NCBI GenBank assembly: GCA_045106815.1
Contig: JBGCFG010000057.1
Coordinates: forward strand, 107,367 to 171,366
DNA from: JAUIAI01 sp045106815
GTDB lineage: Bacteria; Pseudomonadota; Gammaproteobacteria; Burkholderiales; Burkholderiaceae_E
DNA length: 64,000 bases
Reading direction: 5' to 3'
Every line of letters begins with the position of its first letter. Position 1 is the stretch's first letter. The notes under the pieces were generated by a model, which saw only the letters and a program-made list of their open reading frames with translations, was not told the origin of the DNA and did no database searches. Position numbers and translations under genes: made by a program. Positions 24,782-35,000 of this stretch are shown piece by piece.

Positions 24782-27706
24782 ATGTCCGGTTTCGGTTTTA
24801 AAGCGGACTTGATTACACTCTCGCCTGTGACCACGCTGCCCATAATTCTCCTTGCCCCGGTTCTGATCGGTTTGCCGCTGTCTGCATGGGCGCCAAAGGC
24901 GCTCGGCCGGTCGCCGGCCATGGTCGCGTTTGTACTCGTTTTGGTGATGGCACTCGGTCTGCTGTTTTCTCATGCAGGCACGATCATGAGCGGCGGAGAG
25001 ATACGCTGGTCACTTGAGTGGATCCCGGCCATGGGGATTAATCTCAGCCTGCGCCTTGATGCCCTCGCATTTCTGTTTTGCTTCCTGATTCTTGGCATTG
25101 GTGTGCTGGTGGTGATCTACGCCCGCTACTACTTATATGACAAGGATCCGCTGGACAAGTTCTACGTGACCTTGTCGGTATTCATGATGGCGATGCTTGG
25201 CATCGCGCTTTCCGACAACCTGATCGCACTGGTCGTATTCTGGGAACTGACATCTCTCTCAAGCTTTTTCCTAATCGGATATTGGAGCACCAATGCCGAT
25301 TCGCGGCGCTCGGCCCGGGTGGCACTGGCGGTGACGGGAGGCGGCGGGCTAGCGTTGATCGCCGGTGCTGTTTTGCTCGGTCAAATCGGCGGTTCATTCG
25401 AGATTTCCGAGCTTATTTACAAGCATGACCTGATAGTCGCTGACCCGCGCTACCCATGGGCGCTTTGCCTGATTCTCCTGGGGGCGTTTACCAAGAGCGC
25501 GCAATTCCCATTTCACTTCTGGCTGCCAGCGGCGATGGCAGCTCCCACGCCCGTTTCTGCCTATCTTCATTCAGCGACAATGGTCAAGGCCGGCCTGTTG
25601 TTGGTCGCTCGACTGCACCCGGTTATTGGGGATACTGAATTATTTACGAGCCTCGTTTCAGGGGCAGGGCTGATTACCCTTGTTTTTGCGGCCGGCACAG
25701 CCGTAGTGAAGCACGACCTGAAGGGCTTGCTCGCTTACTCTACGGTTAGCCACCTGGGCATCATCATGTTCCTGCTCGGTATTAGTCAGCCGATTGCAAC
25801 AGTGGCGGCCGTCTTCCACATCATGAACCATGCGGCATTCAAAGCAGCCCTGTTTATGAATGCCGGCATCATCGATCATGAGGCGGGTACTCGCGACATT
25901 CGGCGCCTCGGTGGCCTGGCCACCTTCATGCCCGTGACGATGACGCTCGCCGCTATTGCGGCTGCCGCCATGGCTGGCCTGCCGCCATTTAATGGCTTCA
26001 TATCTAAAGAAATGTTCTTCGATGCCGCGCTCCAGATCGAGGGCAACCCGATTATCGCGGCCGTTGCGCCATGGCTGGTCGTGTTGGGCGGTATTTTCAG
26101 TGTGGCCTATTCGGTTCGCTACGTGCACGACACCTTCTTTAATGGCGAACCCCGTGACGTCCCGGGCAAACCGCACGACCCAGGGCTGGGCATGCGTCTG
26201 CCAGTCATTATTTTGGTGGCAATCTGCATTTTGGTCGGATTGATGCCAGGCCTCATTGCAGAGCCGCTGGTTCGTCAGACTTCGCTGGCGATCCTGGGGC
26301 CCGGGAAAGAACTGCCTGATTTTTACTTATCGCTTTGGCATGGCTTCAATCTGCCGTTGCTGATGAGTCTGATTGCAGTTGCCGTGGGCATTTCTTGCTA
26401 CTTTCTGTTGCTGCGCAGGTACCGTCTGCACGCCGTCAATGATGATTTGGTGTCGGCGCGGCGTGTTTTTGAACGGCTCATTCAGGGTTTGATTGCCCGG
26501 TCGGCGCGAACCACGGCGGCCATCGACAAGGGCTCGCTCCAACGAACCATGGGATTGATCTTCGCATTCCTGCTAGTGGCGCCCATCATCGCGCTCTGGG
26601 CAGGGCCCGTAGAGTCACTAGGCAGTGTCGGCGCCGGTAATCTCACTTCCTTGCCGACTGATCCGCTTGCTTGGATCGTTTGGTTGATGGCAGTGGCTGG
26701 CGCGATCGGCGCGGTCGCTTGGCGACGCCACCATCTACGCATGATCATCTGTGCGGGACTGGTCGGCCTGGCGACCGTGCTGGCATTCGTGCGTTTCTCC
26801 GCGCCTGACCTTGCGATGACCCAGATATCGGTAGAAGTGGTTTCAACCGTGCTGCTGTTTATGGGCCTGGCCCTTTTGCCGACGGGCAGCGAAAAAGTTG
26901 CGCGTAACCCGGCTAAACGAATCGTTCATGGCTTCATCGCGATTGGTTGCGGCGTGGGGATTGCCTGGCTGGCCTATGCAGGTATGACGCGGGAGGCCTC
27001 CACGATTTCCTGGTACTTCATGGACAAGAGTTATACCGAAGGCGGCGGCACCAACGTAGTCAACGTGATTCTGGTCGACTTTAGAGGCTTTGATACGCTG
27101 GGCGAAATTGCTGTGCTGGCGATTGCAGCGCTTGGCGTATTCGCGCTGCTTGATGGTTTGAAAGTTGCTCGGCGTGAGCGCTCGCCCGACGGGGGCCCAT
27201 GGCTGGCTGAAAAGTTCCCGCTTATGTTGCGCGTCGCAGCCGGTTGGGTTTTGCCGATCGCCTTGTTGGTGGGGATTTACATTTTCCTGCGTGGCCATAA
27301 TCAGCCAGGCGGCGGATTTATCGCGGGTCTTGTGGTGTCCGTCGCGCTCTTGCTGCAATACGTTGCGTTTGGCTTGCACGCAACCGAAGCCAGGTTACCC
27401 ATTCGCTATGACCGCGTGGCTGGTGTTGGCCTTTTGATTGCGACCTTGTGCGGCGTTGGCAGCTTCCTGCTCGGATTCCCATTCATGACGACCCACACCG
27501 GGCACCCGATCATTGGTTGGCTTGGTGAAGTTCCGCTGGCATCTGCCGCGATTTTTGATCTCGGTGTTTTCCTTGTTGTAGTTGGAGGCACATTGCTGAC
27601 CGTCTTGACCCTTAGCCGGGTTTCTCATCCGGCGCCGAAGACTGAATCGCCACCCGAGTCTGCCGGACTCGACCGGGCGGGACCAGAGCCGCAGGGGGGT
27701 GACTAA
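24782..27706 (+). CDS. mrpA: Na+(K+)/H+ antiporter subunit A fused to subunit B
   Basis: The largest subunit of the Mrp multisubunit cation/proton antiporter in the inner membrane. Residues to about 480 form the NuoL-like core (GAFTKSAQFPFHFWLPAAMA; a proton-channel lysine in FNGFISKEMFF). The middle part is the MrpA C-terminal region. The last 140 residues are MrpB-like (FLRGHNQPGGGFIAGLV), so A and B are fused as in six-gene mrp operons. The start is uncertain: ATG 24782 or GTG 24827, neither with a strong ribosome site. Its TAA overlaps the next ATG (TAATG). Confidence 0.9.
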   Translation: MSGFGFKADLITLSPVTTLPIILLAPVLIGLPLSAWAPKALGRSPAMVAFVLVLVMALGLLFSHAGTIMSGGEIRWSLEWIPAMGINLSLRLDALAFLFCFLILGIGVLVVIYARYYLYDKDPLDKFYVTLSVFMMAMLGIALSDNLIALVVFWELTSLSSFFLIGYWSTNADSRRSARVALAVTGGGGLALIAGAVLLGQIGGSFEISELIYKHDLIVADPRYPWALCLILLGAFTKSAQFPFHFWLPAAMAAPTPVSAYLHSATMVKAGLLLVARLHPVIGDTELFTSLVSGAGLITLVFAAGTAVVKHDLKGLLAYSTVSHLGIIMFLLGISQPIATVAAVFHIMNHAAFKAALFMNAGIIDHEAGTRDIRRLGGLATFMPVTMTLAAIAAAAMAGLPPFNGFISKEMFFDAALQIEGNPIIAAVAPWLVVLGGIFSVAYSVRYVHDTFFNGEPRDVPGKPHDPGLGMRLPVIILVAICILVGLMPGLIAEPLVRQTSLAILGPGKELPDFYLSLWHGFNLPLLMSLIAVAVGISCYFLLLRRYRLHAVNDDLVSARRVFERLIQGLIARSARTTAAIDKGSLQRTMGLIFAFLLVAPIIALWAGPVESLGSVGAGNLTSLPTDPLAWIVWLMAVAGAIGAVAWRRHHLRMIICAGLVGLATVLAFVRFSAPDLAMTQISVEVVSTVLLFMGLALLPTGSEKVARNPAKRIVHGFIAIGCGVGIAWLAYAGMTREASTISWYFMDKSYTEGGGTNVVNVILVDFRGFDTLGEIAVLAIAALGVFALLDGLKVARRERSPDGGPWLAEKFPLMLRVAAGWVLPIALLVGIYIFLRGHNQPGGGFIAGLVVSVALLLQYVAFGLHATEARLPIRYDRVAGVGLLIATLCGVGSFLLGFPFMTTHTGHPIIGWLGEVPLASAAIFDLGVFLVVVGGTLLTVLTLSRVSHPAPKTESPPESAGLDRAGPEPQGGD

Positions 27707-28122
27707 TGGAGCTGATGGTCGCTTCCGCGCTGGGAATACTTGTAGCTTGCGCTGTGTTCCTAATTCTTCGGGCAAGGACTTTCCCGGTCATTATCGGCAT
27801 CTCGCTACTGGGCTACGGTGTGAACTTCTTCTTGTTCACGATGGGGCGCCTCACCACTGACGCGCCGCCGTTGCTCAAAGACGGCATGACTAACTCTGCC
27901 GACCCACTGCCTCAAGCCCTGGTGCTGACGGCTATCGTGATTGGCTTCGCGATGACCGGGTTTATAGTTGAACTGGCTTTACGGGCAAGACATGAAACAT
28001 CCAGCGACCATGTCGACGCCGGTCGAGGTGTACCTGGCGTAGGGCGCATCGCACGCGAGGAGCCTAACCGCACGCCTGAATTTGATGCTGATGGACATGA
28101 TGCTTCCGGGGGAGGGCGCTAG
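27706..28122 (+). CDS. mrpC: Na+/H+ antiporter subunit C
   Basis: A 138-residue NuoK-like membrane subunit with three hydrophobic helices (about 4-23, 28-46, 73-96). The segment SADPLPQALVLTAIVIGFA is the conserved MrpC/NuoK motif. The C-terminal 35 residues are polar and gene-specific. Start and stop overlap the neighbours by one base each (TAATG and TAGTG), consistent with translational coupling. Confidence 0.92.
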   Translation: MELMVASALGILVACAVFLILRARTFPVIIGISLLGYGVNFFLFTMGRLTTDAPPLLKDGMTNSADPLPQALVLTAIVIGFAMTGFIVELALRARHETSSDHVDAGRGVPGVGRIAREEPNRTPEFDADGHDASGGGR

Positions 28123-29837
28123 TGGCCGGTCCCGTTAGTATCGCGCCCTTTGCAGCGAGCATCGAACCGCATCTGGTCGCACTGCCGGTGTTGCTACCGC
28201 TAATCGCGGGCGCGCTGGCAGCGGCTGTCGGCGGCTGGTCCCGCGTCTTGTCCCAGGGGATCGGGATTGTCGCGACGCTTGGGCATTTCCTGGTGTGTCT
28301 GTTGTTGCTAGACATTGCCTTGAGTGGCGAGATCTCTGTTTACTCAATGGGCAATTGGGCGGCACCTTTTGGGATTGTGTTGGTGCTCGATCGACTAAGC
28401 GCCATGATGATCCTGCTGACCAGTACGTTGGCTGTCATTGGCCTCCTGTATGCCAATGCTGCGTGGAGTGATCAGGGTCGGCGATTCCAGGCACTCTGGC
28501 AGTTTCAGATCATGGGCTTGTCAGGTGCGTTCCTGACGGGCGATTTGTTTAATCTATTCGTGTTCTTCGAGGTATTGCTGGCCGCCTCATATGCCCTCCT
28601 GCTGCATGGCGGCGGACGATCCAGAGTGGGGTCGACCTTCCATTTCGTGGTGGTAAACCTCACGGCATCTGCAGTTTTCCTGTTTGCAATCGGATTGCTC
28701 TATGCCGTCACGGGCACGCTCAACATGGCGCACTTGGCCGAGTCGATTGGCCTGATCGCGGCAGAGGATGTTGGTCTGGTAGCAGTGGCTGGCATTTTGT
28801 TGCTCACAGTGTTTCTTGTGAAATCAGGTCTTGCGCCGTTTCATTTCTGGGTGCCGGCAAGCTATGGCTCTGCTGCAGCGCCTGTAGTGGCCCTTATCGT
28901 TGCCAAAGTTGGCGCGTATTCAATTGTTCGGGTCTTTCCTTTGCTGTTTGGCGCTGAAACCGGCACGGACTCAGCGGGTGTGAGTGGCCCGGCAGCGGCG
29001 CTGGCCAACCTTGCGCAGCCTTGGGTGTTTGGTCTGGCCATGTTGACGCTGATGGTTGGTGCTGCCGGTACGCTGGCTTCGCAAACCCTGCGACAGCTCG
29101 CAGCAACCTTAACGCTGGTTTCCATCGGCACGCTGTTTGTGCCCCTCGCGCTTGGGTCCGTAGACAGTGTTTCTTCTGCCGCCTTCTATCTAGTGCACTC
29201 CACCGTCGCCACGGCAACCTTGTTTCTGGTGGCCGAGTGGGTGGGAACGCATCGGGGTAGCCGAGGTGATTGGCTACGGCCAGGCCAGGCGATCTCGCAT
29301 CCCATCCTAATTGGCGGTGCATTGTTGTGGGCGATGATCACGTCAGTCGGTTTGCCACCAACCTCGGGCTTCATCGGTAAGATTTTGGTGCTTGAAAGCG
29401 TGACTGGTTTCGCTGGTGCCGGCTGGTACTGGGCGGCCATCCTGGTTGCGAGCTTTTGCTCTCTCGTTGCGGTATCGCGCGCACTGAGTGTACTTTTGTG
29501 GAATCATGCTGACGAAGTGCCTGATGACGCAGAGGCGGCACAGCCCAGCCAGGAACACTTGCTAACACCAGTGCAGTCACGCGATGGCCGTGCTGTGGGG
29601 GCACTTGTCGCAACCGCAATGGTGCTGGTGTTAAGCCTTGGTTTGGTCGTGATGGCCGGGCCGATCAAGGCGGAGAGTGATGAGTTGGCCAAACAGATCA
29701 CGAACAAAGATGGTTACATAGACGCTGTGCTCAAGCGTAGCGAAGCATTCACGCCTATCGTTCGGCCGTCTCCCGCGCAGCGCCCGGCTGCAGAATCCGA
29801 GTCCGGTGAGTCACCTGGTAGCGGGGGGTCGCAATGA
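28122..29837 (+). CDS. mrpD: Na+/H+ antiporter subunit D
   Basis: A 571-residue NuoN/NuoM-like subunit with about 14 helices. SGLAPFHFWVPASYGSAAAP (about 237-256) is the conserved loop with channel residues; PPTSGFIGKILVLES is the second-half motif with the proton-relay lysine. The start is GTG 28122, forced by overlap with the mrpC stop. The last 60 residues are a polar tail. Its stop overlaps mrpE as ATGA. Confidence 0.92.
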   Translation: MAGPVSIAPFAASIEPHLVALPVLLPLIAGALAAAVGGWSRVLSQGIGIVATLGHFLVCLLLLDIALSGEISVYSMGNWAAPFGIVLVLDRLSAMMILLTSTLAVIGLLYANAAWSDQGRRFQALWQFQIMGLSGAFLTGDLFNLFVFFEVLLAASYALLLHGGGRSRVGSTFHFVVVNLTASAVFLFAIGLLYAVTGTLNMAHLAESIGLIAAEDVGLVAVAGILLLTVFLVKSGLAPFHFWVPASYGSAAAPVVALIVAKVGAYSIVRVFPLLFGAETGTDSAGVSGPAAALANLAQPWVFGLAMLTLMVGAAGTLASQTLRQLAATLTLVSIGTLFVPLALGSVDSVSSAAFYLVHSTVATATLFLVAEWVGTHRGSRGDWLRPGQAISHPILIGGALLWAMITSVGLPPTSGFIGKILVLESVTGFAGAGWYWAAILVASFCSLVAVSRALSVLLWNHADEVPDDAEAAQPSQEHLLTPVQSRDGRAVGALVATAMVLVLSLGLVVMAGPIKAESDELAKQITNKDGYIDAVLKRSEAFTPIVRPSPAQRPAAESESGESPGSGGSQ

Positions 29838-30349
29838 TGGCCTCGCTGTTTCCCCGCCCCTGGATGTCCGGGATTGTCTTCTTCGCCTGGCTATTGATGA
29901 TGGGCGAAATTAAGCCGCTTGTGGTCATCGGCGCTTTGTTGTTTGCTTGGGGTTTGCCAAAGCTCACCAGTGCATTCGTGCCCGCTGTGTCAGCACCGAC
30001 CAGGCCTGCGGTTGTCGTCCGCCTTATGCTGACGGTTACCAAAGACATCATTACGAGCAACATCGTCGTTGCCCGCCAGGTGCTCGGTAATATCAACAGC
30101 CTCAATCCGGCATTCATTACAGTACCGGTTGATACCGACCATGACTATGTAATCAACTTGCTCGCGAGCATCATCACCATGACACCGGGCACGGTCTCGG
30201 CGCGAATCCACGAGAGTCCGGGCACACCAGGGTCTAGCATTGTGGTCCATGTGCTCAACTGCGAGGACGAACAAGCCTTGATTGATGACATCAAGGCGCG
30301 TTACGAACAACCCCTGTTGGAGATTTTCAATTGCTCGCCATCGCACTGA
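29834..30349 (+). CDS. mrpE: Na+/H+ antiporter subunit E
   Basis: A 171-residue subunit with two N-terminal hydrophobic helices (about 9-25 and 30-42), then a soluble domain with INLLASIITMTPGTVSARI, the conserved MrpE signature. It ends with a C-terminal domain containing VVHVLNCEDEQA. The ATG overlaps the mrpD stop. The C-terminal coding part overlaps the mrpF start by 19 bases. Confidence 0.92.
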   Translation: MMASLFPRPWMSGIVFFAWLLMMGEIKPLVVIGALLFAWGLPKLTSAFVPAVSAPTRPAVVVRLMLTVTKDIITSNIVVARQVLGNINSLNPAFITVPVDTDHDYVINLLASIITMTPGTVSARIHESPGTPGSSIVVHVLNCEDEQALIDDIKARYEQPLLEIFNCSPSH

Positions 30350-30618
30350 ATATCGCCCTCATAGCTTTTGGCCTGGCCATACTGCTTGCACTGTGGCGGG
30401 TATTTAAGGGCCCGGACATGACGGACCGGCTGTTAGCGCTGGATACCCTCTACACCAACGCAATGGGGCTTGCCCTGCTGATTGGCGTTCGCTTCTACAT
30501 GAACGGCGGGGCCGATCGTTCAGACTTTTTTGAAGTGGCGCTGCTGATTGCACTGATGGGTTTTGTTGGGACGGTGGCAGGCGCACGGTTTTTGTCGCGT
30601 GGTGATGCGATTGAATAA
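30331..30618 (+). CDS. mrpF: Na+/H+ antiporter subunit F
   Basis: A 95-residue subunit with three helices. FKGPDMTDRLLALDTLY (about 25-41) is the conserved MrpF motif with the Asp pair. The start is TTG at 30331, with GGAG eight bases upstream; no ATG fits the family N-terminus. The start lies inside mrpE. Confidence 0.9.
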   Translation: MLAIALNIALIAFGLAILLALWRVFKGPDMTDRLLALDTLYTNAMGLALLIGVRFYMNGGADRSDFFEVALLIALMGFVGTVAGARFLSRGDAIE

Positions 30619-30642
30619 GGCCTGCACTCGGAGGGTAATCTG

Positions 30643-30969
30643 ATGGGTATCGTGATCGAGTTTCTTGTGTCGGTTCTTCTGTTGATTGGCGCTTTCTTTG
30701 CGTTGGTTGGCTCAATTGGTCTAATCAGATTGCCAGACTTTTTCTCGCGTCTGCACGCACCTACCAAGTCCTCTACGCTCGGCATTGGTGCTGTTTTGAT
30801 TGCTTCTATGCTTCTGCCCGTTAGCAATGGCCAGCTACCGGGTTTTGCTGAACTCCTGCTCACACTCTTTGTGTTTGTGTCGGCGCCCATCGCTGCCAAT
30901 ATGTTGTCGCTGTCGGCGATTCGACAGGCAGATAAGCCTGAGGCCGAACCTGCAGAACAAGCTAACTGA
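30643..30969 (+). CDS. mrpG: Na+/H+ antiporter subunit G
   Basis: A 108-residue subunit with three helices. GLIRLPDFFSRLHAPTKSST (about 25-44) is the MrpG signature. ATG 30643 has GGAGGG a few bases upstream. It is the last mrp gene; the DUF924 gene follows after 11 nt and may be read through. Confidence 0.92.
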   Translation: MGIVIEFLVSVLLLIGAFFALVGSIGLIRLPDFFSRLHAPTKSSTLGIGAVLIASMLLPVSNGQLPGFAELLLTLFVFVSAPIAANMLSLSAIRQADKPEAEPAEQAN

Positions 30970-30980
30970 GTGAGCCTGAT

Positions 30981-31571
30981 ATGAGCGCTTTCAGCCCGGA
31001 AGCTATTCTCGAATTTTGGTTTCTGCCGCCAGATGATGCCGGGTTTGGAAAAAAACGCGCCGAATGGTTTACCAAGTCCGCGTCGTTTGATCAAACCTGC
31101 CGGGCGTTATTTGAGCCTGCGGTGCAAGCCGGGATGAATGGCGAGTTGAATCATTGGGCCGCCGATGACGCCAGTGCCGAGTCCTTTCTCGCGTTGATCC
31201 TACTGCTCGATCAGATCACTCGGAACATCTATCGTGATGATGCCCGTATGGTGGCCGGAGACACGATCGCCCTATTAACTGCGCGCAAGCTGGTGGCTAG
31301 CGGTAAAGATGAGAATCTATTGCCCGTGCAACGGGCATTTGCGTATTTGCCATTTGAGCATTCGGAGAATCTGGCGATGCAGCATGAGTCGCTGCGCCTG
31401 TTTAAGCAGTTAGATGCCTTTGACGAAACAAAAGATATGTTCATTTATGCGGAGAAGCATGCCGTGATAATTGAGCGATTTGGACGCTTTCCGCATCGCA
31501 ACGACTTACTCGGTCGTACAAGCAGTCCCGAAGAAATTGAGTTTCTGACGCAGCCTGGCTCACGCTTTTAA
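30981..31571 (+). CDS. DUF924 family protein
   Basis: A 196-residue soluble helical protein of the DUF924 family: LEFWFLPPDD at the N-terminus, WFTKSASFD after it, then LALILLLDQITRNIYRDDAR (about 70-89) and AFAYLPFEHSE with GRFPHRND near the end. TPR-like fold expected; the function is not known. It sits 11 nt after mrpG but is more a passenger than an antiporter subunit. Confidence 0.88.
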   Translation: MSAFSPEAILEFWFLPPDDAGFGKKRAEWFTKSASFDQTCRALFEPAVQAGMNGELNHWAADDASAESFLALILLLDQITRNIYRDDARMVAGDTIALLTARKLVASGKDENLLPVQRAFAYLPFEHSENLAMQHESLRLFKQLDAFDETKDMFIYAEKHAVIIERFGRFPHRNDLLGRTSSPEEIEFLTQPGSRF

Positions 31572-31630
31572 TCGTCGCGAGTTTTGTCGTCAGTCCGACT
31601 GACCCTGCGAACGACATCACTGGACAAGTT

Positions 31631-32074
31631 ATGCAAGGTACCTGGTTGTTTTTGCATCTGCTCGGAGCGATTACCTGGCTCGGCGGTATGTTTTTCGTCT
31701 TGTACTGTCTTCGCCCGGCCTTACCGGTACTCGAGCCACCGATGCGCGCGCCGTTGATGGTGTCAGCCCTGGGCAGGTTCTTCAACTACGTCTCCATCGC
31801 AGTTGTCATTATTTGGCTCAGTGGTTTCATGCTGCTCGCGCCGGTTGGACTCAAGAACGCGCCCAGTGGCTGGCAGATCATGATGGGCGCGGCTGCCATC
31901 ATGACGATTCTCTTTGTCGTCATCCGCCTGATGCTGTTTCCAAGCGTCCGCCGAGCTGTCAATGAGGGTGAGTTGCCTCGCGCGGCGAGTGGGTTGAACG
32001 CGATTCGATGGCTGGTAGTGCTAAATCTCTTACTGGGTTTAGTGGCGGTCGCTGGTGTCAGTTTGCTGCGGTAA
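31631..32074 (+). CDS. CopD-like integral membrane protein
   Basis: A 147-residue membrane protein with four helices. The first carries HLLGAITWLGGMFF, like the CopD motif where the histidine may bind metal or haem. The remaining helices are hydrophobic without further His pairs. CopD family proteins are associated with copper uptake or with haem electron transfer; which applies cannot be read here. It lies ahead of recC and is not coupled to it. Confidence 0.65.
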   Translation: MQGTWLFLHLLGAITWLGGMFFVLYCLRPALPVLEPPMRAPLMVSALGRFFNYVSIAVVIIWLSGFMLLAPVGLKNAPSGWQIMMGAAAIMTILFVVIRLMLFPSVRRAVNEGELPRAASGLNAIRWLVVLNLLLGLVAVAGVSLLR

Positions 32075-32084
32075 ATAGGCGCCA

Positions 32085-35000
32085 ATGCTGCAAGTCATCC
32101 TCGACGCTGACACCCGGCTACAACTTGACCGGCTGGTCAGTTGGCTGGGGCAGGCCTCACAGGACCCGTTCGTTGCAGACACGTTGATCGTGCCTGATCT
32201 GGGTAGTGGCATTTGGTTGCAGCAGAGCATTGCACGAGAGACGGGTATCAGCGCGAACGTCCGCCTCGAATTGCCGGGGGCGTTCATCTGGCGCAATGTG
32301 CAGCAGATTGTTGGCATGCCAGACGGAGGGGGTGACAACCGAGCGGAGCGTTCTCAGGCACCGTTTGAGCCAATGGTGGCGCGTTGGGCGATCCTAATGG
32401 TCTTGTCTCAGGCGGCTGACGAGCCGGCCAGCGACGAGTCTCTACAACCTATCCTAAGGGCATGGCGAGACGCCTCAGAGCGCGATCGCATGGTCATCGC
32501 CACTGAGCTTGCGAGGCAGTTTGAACGTTATCTTGCTTACCGTCGTCACTGGCTTGAGGCCTGGGCAGCACGCCGGTCTCCGGCGCGGGCGATGGCGGCT
32601 ACCCGGGCGGCCGGGTCAGCGAGTGCTGCGCTCGCTTGCGCCGATCAGCATGAGCCATGGCAGGCATGGCTCTGGCGCAAGTTGCTTGGTCAGATCAGCG
32701 GTTTCAGTGAGCAGCATCCCTTTGATGCGTTTGAGGCGAAACACCCCACCGATGCCGTTGATAGTCGCGCCGGGCGCGTGGCGGTGTTCGGTCAAATCAG
32801 TCTGCCTGCAGAGCAGACCCGTATGCTGGCGCTTTTGGCGAGATCGCGGCCAATCATTTGGTTCGGGCACGATCCATCCCAGGGGTTTTGGGAGCATGTT
32901 GTCAGTGAGCGCCGTGCACGTGCTGCGAACCCTGCCGAAGATGCGGAGCCAGAGCAAGCATGGCTCTACGACAACGAACCGGTCATCCTAGGCGAGTGGG
33001 GTAGGCAGTGTCGGGACAGCCTAATGCAAATGCGGGCGCTAGAGGAGCAAGGGCTTGCTGTTATCAATGACAGCCATCTTAGAGAACGCGACCCCGGCAT
33101 CGCGAATACAAATCTTGACCGACTGCGACTTGCGGTTCTGACCCTGTCTGATGATCCGTGGCGCGAGGCAGGCTATTCGCCAGATAACAGTATTCAGATT
33201 CATGCGACTCACTCGCTCATGCGCCAGGCCGATGTTGCATCCGATTTGATTCTCGAAGCATTTGCGACCACACCCGATCTGTCGCCGGCTGACATCGTCG
33301 TCTTTTGCGTGAATGTCGATGAGACAGCGCCACTGTTGAAGGCCGCGCTGAGCCAGTCTGCCCCCGACGTGCCGGTATTTGTCGCTGGTGGACGATCCGG
33401 GGCGACGCCACTGCTGCGCGCACTACAAGGATTTATCCGCCTGGTGGAAGGACCTGCGAGTGTGAACGCGGTTTTCGATTGGCTGGAGGGTCCGGCACAA
33501 CAGGTCGGAAGCTCAATTGATGCCGATGCGCTCCAGTCATTGCGCAGCATGATGAACAGCAGTGGTGTTTATCGTGACGACATGATTCAGTCCGCCGTTG
33601 ACGGGATTAGTCACGGATGGACAGAAGGCATCGACAGACTGGTTCTGGGTGCGCTGCTTGGTGAGCGTGGCGAAGCGTTTGCCATGAGTGTGGCTGAATC
33701 AGCCGTTCAGTCAGTTATGCCCTTTGGGCAATTGTCCGTGTCGCAAGTCGATGTACTCAGTGAGGTTGCTCGCCTGCTCGATTTGGTACGGAATTGGCGG
33801 GCCGATCAGGTGCGTGGCCGAACGCCCGCTGACTGGTCTGCAAAAGTGCAACGATTCGTTGATCAGTTGTTGACCGGGCCTGCAGTAAGTGACGACGCAC
33901 TGAGTATTCGGGATGCCGTTTCTCAATTGACTGATTCTGTTTGGCGTGTGCCCGGTGGACAGCACCTGATTGTGTCCTTCGAGGCGTATGCGCAAGCGCT
34001 TGAAGACCACTTGCAACAAAGCGTCAGCCCGGCTCGCGTCACGGGGGCAATTACGGTTGCGCCCGTTGGCGCCTTGCGCGAAGTGCCGTTTCGAGTGTGT
34101 CTGATGCTCGGGCTCGATGAAGGGCAGTATCCGCCGCGCCGACGGATTAGCGAATATGACCTGATGAGCCTACTGCCGGTGGCCGGCGATATTCACCCGG
34201 GCGATGCCGGGCGCGGTTGGTTTTTGCAGGCCTTGCTTAACACCCGCGACCAAGTCTGTCTTTGCTATCAGGGGCGGCACATCAGAAGTGATGCGGTGCT
34301 TAATCCTTCGCGTCTGATTGCAGAACTGATGAGCTACTTGCATCGGTTTGATCACTCGGGTAGTGAACCATCGGTCATTGAGCACCCGCTGCAGTCGTTC
34401 TCACCGAGGCGATTCTCACCCGAGGCGTGCGCGCCCAGCTACGCGCGGCATTGGTATGAGGCGGCCGTCGCGCTGGCAAATCCGCAAGACTTATCTATGC
34501 AGCCGACGTCCCCAGTAGTGAGTGCGTTCTCGGCGGAGACACGGTTGCGAGTTGGGGCCGGTAACAGTTCATCGACCTTGCTGTGGCGAGCGCAGGACGT
34601 TGCTCAGCATTTGCTAGATCCTGCACGTGCTTACCTGCGTGAGACCGGCGGCATAAGCTTGCTGCCATTTGAAACCTCGCAGCTTGATATTGAACCTCTG
34701 GGCATGCATGACTTTCCCGCACAGTCTTTGTTTGATCTCGCTGTGCAAAGTGCGTCGCGCCTTGCCAGCGGCTGGACGGCCAGCCAGGTTCAAAGCCGGC
34801 TAGCGCTGGCACCGTCTTTGCCGGCAGGCAGGGCGATTGAACCCATTATGCGTACGGTCATGACGACGGCCGAGCGCCTGTGGCAACAGGAGCAGAAACA
34901 ACTGGTGCTGGCCGGTCTGCAAGAAGGCCGCCCGCTTGATCAGGAGGGGCGCAGCATTCATGTTGCAGTACCGCTTGGTTCACTTGCGGTTGAACAAGGC